Shown here one piece after another: positions 7,625-15,391 of a stretch of 42,373 nucleotides of DNA; the first letter of the stretch is position 1; each line of letters starts with the position of its first letter. A program made the translations under genes and the position numbers. The notes beneath the pieces are model-generated. The model was not told the DNA's origin, ran no database searches, and saw only the letters and a list, made by a program, of their open reading frames with translations. The stretch is from the NCBI GenBank assembly GCA_030425045.1, contig JAUHVL010000028.1:1-42373 (forward strand), read 5' to 3'. The DNA comes from a bacterium. GTDB lineage: Bacteria > Bdellovibrionota > Bacteriovoracia > Bacteriovoracales > Bacteriovoracaceae.

Positions 7625-9226
7625 TTAACTTTGTACACTTTTCCCTGAAGACCAAGGAACTTTAATATTTATAATGGTTGGATTAGTCGAAAGCGAAATA
7701 TCTCCCCCCATTTCTTTTATCACTCTAAAAACAATATTCATCCCAAGACCTGTTCCTGAAGATTTTGTTCCTTTGACAAATTCTTTACTCATTTCTTCAA
7801 TGGAGTCAAAGCTACATTGGCCACTATCTTGGAATGAAAGCATAAAAAACTTATCATTTTTTTCCATTTTTATTTTTACAGGAACATCACCATGATTAAG
7901 AGAGTTTTCTAAAATATTCTTAAAACAAATACCAAACCAATATGTATCGAGCGTAATATTCGTATCTTCAGTTAAATACTCAACCGTTATCCCTTCATGA
8001 CTTTCGGAAAAAGGCATTACCAGGTCTTCAATAAATTCATTTAAAGATGGTATCTGTTCTGCTTTGAGATCTAATAAGCTTTCACTATTTTCGGCCTTGA
8101 GATAATTACGAGACGTTTCGACCAAACGTTTTAATCGATAGACTTCGGAACTAATGGCCAAATAAGAGTCTTGGGTATCTTTATCGAGTTTATCAAAGTT
8201 TTTTCCCATGCTTTCAACTAATAACATCATACTCGTCACAGGTGTTCTAAACTCATGAGTTAAAACTCTCAGCGCCAACCTTCTTTTTTCATCTTCTAAT
8301 CGTTGCCCTTTAATTTTGGTGAGAAGAGAATGAACCACAATCACAATAATAATCAGCAGTCCACCTAATAAGGTTAACGTTGAAACATTTGCCAGGCGAA
8401 AAACATGCCTCATATTATAATTCCAACAAAGACCATCTTCTCGATAAAAACAGGACTTTCCTGGCCCGTAGTTCTCTAGAGTATAAGAGCTATTTTCAAG
8501 AAAACGGTTTAAGCTATCTTTCGTAAAAATATGATATTGTAGACCACTGTCTCTATCGGAGTATGTAATCTTAATAAAAAGATACTTATCACCTAAAATA
8601 GTTTTTGATCCTCTAAAGAGTTGTCTTAATTGAAAAGAATTGAGACTGGTTAAAACTTCAAATATTCCCTCAACACCTTCAAAGCGATGAATAATATTTT
8701 CCAATTCTTTAACATGAAAAAAAGGAAGGTGCCCTTTGATCCAGCTTTGGGAGCGATGACCATTTCTTCCCACTAAAAAAGAGAGATAAGCAAAACTTTT
8801 TCCCACAGGATGCATAAAGGGAGGTGTATTAAAAAAGAAGTTCGGTAATCTTTTTAGTCTTCCACAACGATACTCTTCCCAAATCATAACTTTTTTATCG
8901 GCGGAAATATTAAGTAGTGTATTGACGTCTTTAAAACAATCCTTGTTCGTCGAATAATGGTTATAATCACCTTTCTTTTTTAAAACACTTGGAGTAATCA
9001 CCGTATCCGGATCAAGTAGGCTTAGTTGATCTCGTTGATAATAAATAGCATCAAGATTGGCGATAAAAACGGGAGAGACATTTTTGATAAAAGAGAGTTT
9101 TGTTTGATTGATCCTGATAACATCTTCCATGCTAGCCTTGTCTGTGCCGCGTAAGGAAAGGGCCGTAAAACCGGCCATAAAGGCCAATAAAACAGTAATA
9201 ATAATTAAAACGGAATAGGATCTCAC
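7625..9226 (-). CDS. Membrane sensor histidine kinase
   Basis: Inner-membrane sensor: one N-terminal helix, about 255 extracytoplasmic residues, a second helix, then a HisKA dimerisation domain with LTHEFRTPVTS (phosphoacceptor His near residue 324) and an ATPase domain with NSLNH (N box), DSGQC and GTGLGMNIV (G boxes). The large sensor region, with FFFNTPPFMHP and several cysteines, may be the DUF3404 type known from Vibrio VxrA; I cannot confirm that without a profile search. I prefer GTG 9226 as start because AGAGG lies 5 bp before it; ATG 9247 has no ribosome binding site. It is operonic with the response regulator downstream. Confidence 0.9.
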   Translation of the reverse strand: MRSYSVLIIITVLLAFMAGFTALSLRGTDKASMEDVIRINQTKLSFIKNVSPVFIANLDAIYYQRDQLSLLDPDTVITPSVLKKKGDYNHYSTNKDCFKDVNTLLNISADKKVMIWEEYRCGRLKRLPNFFFNTPPFMHPVGKSFAYLSFLVGRNGHRSQSWIKGHLPFFHVKELENIIHRFEGVEGIFEVLTSLNSFQLRQLFRGSKTILGDKYLFIKITYSDRDSGLQYHIFTKDSLNRFLENSSYTLENYGPGKSCFYREDGLCWNYNMRHVFRLANVSTLTLLGGLLIIIVIVVHSLLTKIKGQRLEDEKRRLALRVLTHEFRTPVTSMMLLVESMGKNFDKLDKDTQDSYLAISSEVYRLKRLVETSRNYLKAENSESLLDLKAEQIPSLNEFIEDLVMPFSESHEGITVEYLTEDTNITLDTYWFGICFKNILENSLNHGDVPVKIKMEKNDKFFMLSFQDSGQCSFDSIEEMSKEFVKGTKSSGTGLGMNIVFRVIKEMGGDISLSTNPTIINIKVPWSSGKSVQS

Positions 9227-9287
9227 GTTAACCTCTGGAGAAATCATAACATAAAGATCAAGTTTTCTGTTTGCTTAAGGTCAAATC

Positions 9288-9316
9288 TTGGCAATTTCTT
9301 TTATCAGGCCTATGAT
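9288..9316 (+). promoter_or_regulatory. Candidate sigma-70-type promoter for the exonuclease gene
   Basis: TTGGCA (9288-9293), 17 bp and TATGAT (9311-9316) each match consensus at 5 of 6 positions with ideal spacing. They lie 32 bp before the ATG at 9349, which has a GGAG ribosome binding site. Confidence 0.6.
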
Positions 9317-9348
9317 GATCCGCTAGCAAACCAAGCTCAGGAGAAAAA

Positions 9349-10128
9349 ATGGGGCAGACAGTCTTAGGAATCGATTTAGAAGGAATCAACAAAAATTTAC
9401 TTGAGCAAGGTGTCGACGTCAAAACTGACCGGGTGATTGAAATTGGGGCCGTCCTATGGGATTGGGAATTTCATCAACCAGTTAGAATCATCAGTGAGTT
9501 AATCGACGAGCACGATCGCTTACCCATGACAGAAGAAATTTCAGAATTAACAGGTATTAATGAACAAGTTCTCGAAAGATACGCCTTAAAAGGTGACGAT
9601 ATTAAAAATGTCTTATTAAAATTGGCCGAGACAATGAAAGAAGCTGATTTTTTAATGGCCCATAATGCAAAAGGATATGATCTTCCTATGCTCGAGGCGA
9701 TGTTTAAGCGTTACGATATTCCCTTTCCCGACACGCTATGGATCGATACACTTACGGATTTAGAATTTCCAAGTAGTATCAAGCAAAAGTCTCTTGCCAT
9801 GTTGGAATACAACCATGGCTTCATCAACCCTTTTCCTCACAGGGCCGTAACTGATGTTTTAAGTATGATGAAAATTGCTTCTCAGTATCCTCTGACAAGA
9901 ATGAGTAAATTAGCAAAGTCTCCCATTGTTCAAGTCGTGGCCCAATTAAAAGCTCCAAATTGGTCTGACAAAAGAGAAGTTAACGAATTTAATAAAATTA
10001 AACATAAAGTCGCCAAAAGTAGATTTAAATGGGATCCCTCAAGTAAAACTTGGAGTAAAGATGTCCAGAAAGTTTTAATAGATGAGGGAAAAATTAATTT
10101 TGATTTTGATTGGTTTATAAGAGATTAA
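9349..10128 (+). CDS. DEDDh 3'-5' exonuclease (DnaQ/RNase T-like)
   Basis: Residues 1-180 are an exonuclease fold with the acidic metal ligands in order: D9 and E11 (GIDLEG), D111 (HNAKGYDLPML), and H164 with D169 (HRAVTD), the DEDDh pattern used by the DNA polymerase III epsilon subunit and RNase T for hydrolysis of 3' ends with two metals. The extra ~80-residue C-terminus contains FKWDPSSKTWSKD, a small motif resembling the 'rWdp..k.W' modules found attached to DNA-handling proteins. Substrate (DNA or RNA) is not known. It has its own promoter and is 127 bp from the motor operon, so a link to that operon is possible but not shown. Confidence 0.85.
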   Translation: MGQTVLGIDLEGINKNLLEQGVDVKTDRVIEIGAVLWDWEFHQPVRIISELIDEHDRLPMTEEISELTGINEQVLERYALKGDDIKNVLLKLAETMKEADFLMAHNAKGYDLPMLEAMFKRYDIPFPDTLWIDTLTDLEFPSSIKQKSLAMLEYNHGFINPFPHRAVTDVLSMMKIASQYPLTRMSKLAKSPIVQVVAQLKAPNWSDKREVNEFNKIKHKVAKSRFKWDPSSKTWSKDVQKVLIDEGKINFDFDWFIRD

Positions 10129-10191
10129 AAAGTCATCAATCACACAATAATACCAATATCTTAGCATCTATCTCGTAGAAATCATCTCAAC

Positions 10192-10218
10192 TAAAGATTT
10201 TCCTTTGTATTCCGTTAA
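10192..10218 (+). promoter_or_regulatory. Sigma-28 (FliA)-like promoter upstream of the MotB-like gene
   Basis: TAAA (10192-10195), exactly 15 bp, then TCCGTTAA (10211-10218). The enterobacterial FliA consensus is TAAA-N15-GCCGATAA, so the -10 matches 6 of 8 and the spacing is exact. It lies 37 bp before the ATG at 10256. Confidence 0.4.
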
Positions 10219-10255
10219 GAGTGTGTCTTAAAAACTCTGATGATGGGAATACTAT

Positions 10256-12547
10256 ATGTCCGATGATTTCGATGACAACAAAGATGACGGGAGTGTCTGG
10301 ACCTCCTATTCTGATATGTTCACCACCATGGCCATTATCTTTTTGGTTATGTTTGTTTTTGCCCTCTTAAGATCAGGGGTGAAAGAGCTACAAACACTCC
10401 AAGAGAAAAAAGAACAAGAAGAAATGTTAAAAGGCAAAATTCCAGAGAAAGTTGCCAAAGAGAATCAAAAGAAGAAAGAAGAACTAGAACAATCTATTAA
10501 AGAAATGCAGCAATATGATCAAATGATCAATGAAAAGGTAAAAGAACTCAATACCTTTTCTCAAAAGATGAATACTCATAAAAAAGTTATCTCTAAGCTT
10601 CTTTCACAACAAGAAAAAAACGAAGCTGTTATGGAACAAATGCGAGATGAGTTTAAAAAGAAAGATCAAAAAATCGAGCTCTCGAGAAAAGAAATTTCTC
10701 AACTTAATCAAGAAATAAAAGAAAAAGTTTCGACCATTGAAAAGACCATCACTAAAAATGAAGATCTCCAACAGAAAAAACAAGAACTCCAACAACAGAT
10801 TATCAATTGGAGTAAAAAAATCGACATTTTGAAAAGTGAACATACGAAAGATCAAAAGGCCAAAAACGAAGAAATTAGCCAACTGAAAAAGCAATTTAAA
10901 GCGGAATCCGATACCGTTAGCCAATTAACGGCCAAACTTCAAAATACACAGAATCAAAACATACAAAAACAAGAAGAAATTAAAAAAATGCAAGAAGTCT
11001 TGGCCAAAAAACAAGAGACCTTGGTTAACTTAAAAGAAACCATTAAAACCAGTAATCAAACTATAAATGATCAAAATCAAGACCTCAAAAAAGTACAAGA
11101 GAGTCTCGCCAAATCAGAAAACAAAAATACTGATTACCAAAGAATTGTTGAGAAGTTACAACAAGATATTCAAAACAATAACGATCGTCTCAAAGACATT
11201 GCTTATAAAATGAATCAACAAGAAAAGCTCAATAAAGAGCTTAATAAAGAGATGAGTCAACTAGAGCAAACACTTCAAAATAAAATTCAAAATAATAATG
11301 CTCTCGCCTCAAAGAATCAAAAGCTAAATCAAAAGCTGAAAGAGACTTCAGAGCTCCTAGCAAAGGGTCAAGCGAGAGAGCAAAGCCTGCAAAGTAACCT
11401 TGCCAATCAAAACCAACAAAATAATAACCTTCAGGCAAAAAATAGTTCTCTCAATGGTCAACTTGCCAAATTAAAAAGTGAAATGGGTCAAATGACAAAA
11501 TCACTGGGGGAATACCAAAAAAATCAAAAAGATCTTCAAGGGCAATTGGCCAATCTTGAAGGAAAATACCGTGGCTCTCTTGCTGGCAATCAAGCATTAA
11601 AAGATCAAATGGGAGCACTGAAAGATCAAATAGGAAAACTCGGAGGCCAGCTTCAAGGTGAAAAATCAAAAGCTGCTCAAAATAAGGGCAAATTTGATGA
11701 CCTGATGAAAAAGTACAATAATTCACTCGCTGCCAATGCAAGTTTAAATAAACAATGTGATGAAAAAGATTTAAAAATCGCAGGGCTTAATGCCAAAGTT
11801 GCACAATTAAAAAATGACAATGTTCCCAAAGAAATTATCGATGCCAAAGATCGCTTTATCGAAAACTTAAAAAGCCAGCTAGCAGCGTTACAAGATAAAA
11901 ACAAAAGTATCAAAGATCGAGCGGCTGAAGCACAAAGAAAAATTGCCAGTATTCAAGATAATTTCAGACAAAACCTAGGTAAAAAGATTGCAGATCGCCT
12001 CAACAAGGCCAATCTCAATGTCTACGTTGATCCTCACACAGGAAATGTTATTTTAAGAATGGATGAGTCGTTTCTCTTTAAGAAAAATAGTGCCATTCTC
12101 AGTAAGGGCGCCAAAAGAACCTTAGAGAAAGTCATTCCTCTTTATGTGGATACTCTTTTTAAAGAAAAAGATATCGCTGATAAAATTAATACCATCAATA
12201 TTGTTGGTCACGCCTCCCCTAGTTGGCGTCAGCAGTTTATCAACCCTTATGATGTCAATATGAGAAGGGCCTATAATTATAACTTAGACCTAAGTTCTGA
12301 CAGGGCCAGATCAATTGTTAAGTATATCTTTAGCAAGAAGTTTGGTCACTTTAAGTACAAGTCCACATTGAGAAACAAAGTTCAGGCCATTGGGAAGAGT
12401 TTCTCTCAACCTGTGAAAAGATCACCCGCAAGTAAAAAGAGAGACCTTTGTGGCCACTACGATTGTAAATTATCAAGAAGAGTCGAAATCAGTTTTACAT
12501 TAAAAGATAATCTGGATGCTTGGAAGAAAGCTCAGAAGAAACAATAG
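10256..12547 (+). CDS. MotB/OmpA-family motor subunit with a very long coiled coil
   Basis: The 763 residues comprise a short acidic cytoplasmic N-terminus, one transmembrane helix (about 20-40), about 535 residues of K/Q/N/E-rich heptad-like coiled coil (45-580) and an OmpA-like peptidoglycan-binding domain (589-750, with INIVGHASPSW and LSSDRARSIVKYI). The membrane segment SYSDMFTTMAIIFLVMF aligns with the MotB helix, and D20 occupies the place of the proton-accepting aspartate. This predicts a B-type subunit of a 5:2 ion-driven motor, anchored to the cell wall. A continuous helix of that length would be about 80 nm, far beyond MotB or ZorB. The MotA-like gene follows after 9 bp. Ordinary flagellar MotB is about 300 residues and lies after motA. 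Confidence 0.85.
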   Translation: MSDDFDDNKDDGSVWTSYSDMFTTMAIIFLVMFVFALLRSGVKELQTLQEKKEQEEMLKGKIPEKVAKENQKKKEELEQSIKEMQQYDQMINEKVKELNTFSQKMNTHKKVISKLLSQQEKNEAVMEQMRDEFKKKDQKIELSRKEISQLNQEIKEKVSTIEKTITKNEDLQQKKQELQQQIINWSKKIDILKSEHTKDQKAKNEEISQLKKQFKAESDTVSQLTAKLQNTQNQNIQKQEEIKKMQEVLAKKQETLVNLKETIKTSNQTINDQNQDLKKVQESLAKSENKNTDYQRIVEKLQQDIQNNNDRLKDIAYKMNQQEKLNKELNKEMSQLEQTLQNKIQNNNALASKNQKLNQKLKETSELLAKGQAREQSLQSNLANQNQQNNNLQAKNSSLNGQLAKLKSEMGQMTKSLGEYQKNQKDLQGQLANLEGKYRGSLAGNQALKDQMGALKDQIGKLGGQLQGEKSKAAQNKGKFDDLMKKYNNSLAANASLNKQCDEKDLKIAGLNAKVAQLKNDNVPKEIIDAKDRFIENLKSQLAALQDKNKSIKDRAAEAQRKIASIQDNFRQNLGKKIADRLNKANLNVYVDPHTGNVILRMDESFLFKKNSAILSKGAKRTLEKVIPLYVDTLFKEKDIADKINTINIVGHASPSWRQQFINPYDVNMRRAYNYNLDLSSDRARSIVKYIFSKKFGHFKYKSTLRNKVQAIGKSFSQPVKRSPASKKRDLCGHYDCKLSRRVEISFTLKDNLDAWKKAQKKQ

Positions 12548-12556
12548 GAGACAACC

Positions 12557-13474
12557 GTGTTAGCTATAATTTTTGAATTTTTCTCAACTTATTTGATAGA
12601 ATTCATGACAAGTATGTTAGTTGTAGGCCTATTTTTCAGATGGGCAAGTTTTCTTCAAAGCCGAAAAGAAGATGCTTATTTCTCTACTTTTACCAGTGAA
12701 ATCGATAAGCTCATTTATACCTACAAAGAGAAAACAGCACAGATTAGTGATGTGGATAAGTTTTTAGCAGAACTCTTAGAGGATGTTAAAGATAAACTTC
12801 CCAACAGATCAATTAGAGATAAATCACATAATAAAAATAAAAGTAAAGCTGATAAACTTGGTGCCAAAAATGTTGTTTCGTTAAGAGAGTATGCAACTGG
12901 TGATCAAAGTTTTTTTCTCGCCATTAAATCAGAGTCGGCCAGTTTTAAATCAAAATTTCCACCAAATTATAATGAACTGACAGATAGAATTTTAGAAAAC
13001 GAAAGTGCATGGAATAAACTCTTTAGCTTTTTTCCCATTGCCCCTATTTCAAGGTTGATCGACATCTTACCAGGACTCTTTGTTGTCTTTGGTATTTTTG
13101 GAACATTTATTGGGATCAGTATGGCCTTACCTGAAATTGCTAAAATTGATTTTAATAACCTTGATGCTTCAGGTGAAATCCTTACTCAATTTGTAAAAAG
13201 TGTGACCTATGCCATGCAAACATCTATTGCTGGTATTATGTTTTCTCTTGTGACAACTTTTCTAAATACCATCGCTCCCGTGACAGGAATGAGAAAAAAG
13301 ACTCATAAGAAAATTGCTAATTGTTTTGAAAATGTATGGCATGCTGTTCATGGTGACCAGGATGAAAGAACACTTCAGCAAACAATCCCTGCGCTCCTAG
13401 AAGAAGTTAAGGCCATCAGACTTGAAATGAATAATTCTAAGACGAATGAAGAGTTGAAAAAGGAAAGTGCTTAG
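12557..13474 (+). CDS. MotA/TolQ/ExbB-family proton channel subunit
   Basis: The 305 residues carry three hydrophobic helices: TM1 at 10-28, then a roughly 130-residue cytoplasmic region, TM2 at 170-190 with GLFVVFGIFGTFIGI, and TM3 at 217-240 with TSIAGIMFSLVTT. The TM2/TM3 pair is the family signature, in which helices from five A subunits surround two B-subunit aspartates. The C-terminal tail is short (about 60 residues), unlike ZorA of the Zorya defence system, which has a long tail. The start is GTG 12557 with GGAG 6 bp upstream. It is the obvious partner of the preceding MotB-like gene, since they are 9 bp apart. The substrate ion is probably H+, by family. Confidence 0.85.
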   Translation: MLAIIFEFFSTYLIEFMTSMLVVGLFFRWASFLQSRKEDAYFSTFTSEIDKLIYTYKEKTAQISDVDKFLAELLEDVKDKLPNRSIRDKSHNKNKSKADKLGAKNVVSLREYATGDQSFFLAIKSESASFKSKFPPNYNELTDRILENESAWNKLFSFFPIAPISRLIDILPGLFVVFGIFGTFIGISMALPEIAKIDFNNLDASGEILTQFVKSVTYAMQTSIAGIMFSLVTTFLNTIAPVTGMRKKTHKKIANCFENVWHAVHGDQDERTLQQTIPALLEEVKAIRLEMNNSKTNEELKKESA

Positions 13475-13476
13475 AC

Positions 13477-13938
13477 ATGTCTGTTGCAAACTTGGTAAAG
13501 GGCTGTCCCCTTTTTTATGAAATCTATGACAACGAAGTAGAAGAAATTCTTGGAGACTGTGTCGTCGCCACCTACGAAACAGACGATTATATTATTAAAC
13601 AAGGTGATACCAGTACTGATATTTGTGTGCTTCTTTCAGGGGAAGCAAAAGTAACGGTTGAAAAAGAGGGCAAAGTAAAAGAAATCACGACTCTTGCCAA
13701 AGGTGATCTCTTTGGAGAGCTTGTCCTCATCAACGAAGTTGAAAGAACCGCCAATATCGTAGCGATTGAACCCTGTGATGTGCTGATTCTTTCTTATGAA
13801 ACTTTTTATTCCTATTATCAAAAGAGACCAAAAATTTTCGCTCTAATGGTTCTCAATGTTACACGCTTGGTTACAAAACGACTCAAAGCAGCTAACAAAT
13901 TAATTGAAGAACTCAACTATCAAAACTCACAAAATTAA
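13477..13938 (+). CDS. Stand-alone cyclic-nucleotide-binding-domain protein
   Basis: The 153 residues form one CRP-type cNMP-binding beta roll (about 10-125) and a C-terminal helix. The phosphate-binding cassette is FGELVLINEVERTANIV, with the conserved Glu and Arg, so a cyclic nucleotide could bind; DYIIKQGD and ICVLLSGEAKV are the usual strands. There is no helix-turn-helix, so it should act on a protein partner instead of DNA. The gene starts 2 bp after the MotA-like stop, so it is probably made with the motor subunits and may gate or localise them (inference). Which nucleotide it binds, if any, cannot be told. Confidence 0.85.
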   Translation: MSVANLVKGCPLFYEIYDNEVEEILGDCVVATYETDDYIIKQGDTSTDICVLLSGEAKVTVEKEGKVKEITTLAKGDLFGELVLINEVERTANIVAIEPCDVLILSYETFYSYYQKRPKIFALMVLNVTRLVTKRLKAANKLIEELNYQNSQN

Positions 13939-13980
13939 ATGAAACATGCTATGATTTCCCATCATGGAGTAAATGTTTAA

Positions 13981-14679
13981 GTGAAAGAACAAAGCGAAAC
14001 GGCGAAGCCAAAAAAAGAAAATGGTTGGGCGAATTTAGTTATTAATATTCTTATCCCAACTGTGATCATGATTAAATTTTCAAAGCCCGAATACCTTGGG
14101 CAATTTTATGGCCTTATCATCGCCCTTGCCTTCCCTGTTATTTATGGAATTTATGATCTCCTCACCAGTTCAAAAGTTAATGCTTTTTCAATCATAGGCC
14201 TCATTAGTATTTTGATCACTGGTGGAATCGGTTTATTGGAGTTAGATCGTACTTGGATGATCGTTAAAGAGACAGGAATACCTGCGATCATGGCCCTCGC
14301 CATTTTTATTTCTCAGCATACAAAATACCCTCTGGTTAAGGCGTTTCTCAATCAGATCGTTGACCTAGAACGAGTGAGGGTGGCCTATGTCGAGCAAGGA
14401 AAAGAAGATTTCTTCAATACACTTTTAAAAAATAGTGCTTACCTTTTAAGCCTCACTTTTACCGTCAGCGCTGTCCTAAACTTCTTTTTGGCCATTTATA
14501 TTTTAAAAGGACAACCCGGTAGTAGTGAATTCGTCGAATCTCTTGGGAAAATGACCTTTCTTAGTTTTCCGGTCATCACCTTACCTATGATGTTTATGGT
14601 TGGGTTTGTACTGAATTATCTCTACAAGAATGTAAAATCAGAAACAACTCTCAATTTAGACGATATTATTAGAACCTAA
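13981..14679 (+). CDS. VC0807-like multi-span membrane protein
   Basis: The 232 residues contain about six transmembrane helices in three pairs. The N-terminal pattern NILIPTVIMIKFS, AFPVIYGIYDLL, NAFSIIGLISIL and GGIGLLELD resembles the VC0807 family, sometimes annotated as intracellular septation protein A-like; I am moderately sure of the match. No role is established. It starts at GTG 13981 with GGAG upstream (an ATG at 13972 stops at once). It is 42 bp behind the cNMP-binding gene and may be the last gene of that operon. Confidence 0.7.
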   Translation: MKEQSETAKPKKENGWANLVINILIPTVIMIKFSKPEYLGQFYGLIIALAFPVIYGIYDLLTSSKVNAFSIIGLISILITGGIGLLELDRTWMIVKETGIPAIMALAIFISQHTKYPLVKAFLNQIVDLERVRVAYVEQGKEDFFNTLLKNSAYLLSLTFTVSAVLNFFLAIYILKGQPGSSEFVESLGKMTFLSFPVITLPMMFMVGFVLNYLYKNVKSETTLNLDDIIRT

Positions 14680-14705
14680 TACCCGACTACTAAGCCCCGC
14701 TAAAC

Positions 14706-14735
14706 TTGTATTGTTTAATTTTAATATGTTAAAAT
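14706..14735 (+). promoter_or_regulatory. Candidate sigma-70-type promoter
   Basis: TTGTAT (14706-14711), 18 bp and TAAAAT (14730-14735) lie 31 bp before the ATG at 14767, which has a strong GGGAGG ribosome binding site. Confidence 0.4.
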
Positions 14736-14766
14736 CCGATAAGGAATATAAGACAAGGGAGGTCTT

Positions 14767-15390
14767 ATGTCTTTAGTTAGAAATTTCTTCAAGCCTAAAA
14801 AAGAGTCTTTTAAAGAAGACAAAAGTTATCAGCTCATTCAATCTTTTCTCGACTTAAAAGATAGACCTGATTTCCCTCTGACTTTAGCGGAAAGTAACCT
14901 AAAAGATATTCTCCAAAATAGTAGTAGTCCTGACGAAGAGCTGCTTTTTATTATGGAAGACAGTATCTTCGCTTCTCTTTATGCAACTTTTTATGAGCAA
15001 ATTCTGATGACCATCAATGAAAATGCTCATCTTAGTATGGAGCTTATTGAAAGCTTTGAAAAAGATTATGAATCGAGAGAGCAAATTATCGCCACTCAGA
15101 CTGAGCATCACTTAAATTTTATTATAAATAACGGACGTTGCGCCGGCTGTCCTTGTTGTGATAATCATCATGATGTCGCTGAACTTATTACTTATTTTCA
15201 AAATAACGATCGTCAGTTTTTTATAACATTATTTCTAGGAATGCAGTCCATCCAGTATGCCATGGACCACCTACTCTATAATATTATTCCAAGTAGACCT
15301 GAGATTATTGAAACTCTAACAAGTGAAGATATTTTAACACTTAGAAAGTATATCTTTAACTTTGCTCAAACTTCAGAAGTTGGTCGTTAG
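14767..15390 (+). CDS. Hypothetical protein with a CxxCxCC-DNHHD metal-site-like motif
   Basis: This 207-residue, mostly helical, probably cytosolic protein belongs to no family I recognise. Its one striking feature is the cluster CAGCPCCDNHHD near residues 125-136: four cysteines in seven residues, then two histidines and an aspartate, as expected of a metal or Fe-S site. The rest is acidic and rich in Leu, Ile, Phe and Gln. It has its own promoter and a strong ribosome binding site and is followed one base later by the convergent end of the glycosyltransferase gene. Confidence 0.7.
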   Translation: MSLVRNFFKPKKESFKEDKSYQLIQSFLDLKDRPDFPLTLAESNLKDILQNSSSPDEELLFIMEDSIFASLYATFYEQILMTINENAHLSMELIESFEKDYESREQIIATQTEHHLNFIINNGRCAGCPCCDNHHDVAELITYFQNNDRQFFITLFLGMQSIQYAMDHLLYNIIPSRPEIIETLTSEDILTLRKYIFNFAQTSEVGR

Positions 15391-15391
15391 G

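Noticed and set aside
10604-11913. Several minus-strand frames opposite the coiled-coil gene.
   Set aside because: The Lys/Gln/Asn-rich coding strand is poor in antisense stops, which makes Phe/Leu-rich shadow frames; none has start signals.
10256-13474. Calling the MotA/MotB-like pair a Zorya (ZorAB) system or flagellar stator.
   Set aside because: There is no ZorC, ZorD or ZorE gene, the long extension is in the B subunit and the A tail is short. A flagellar MotB lacks such a coil and normally follows motA.
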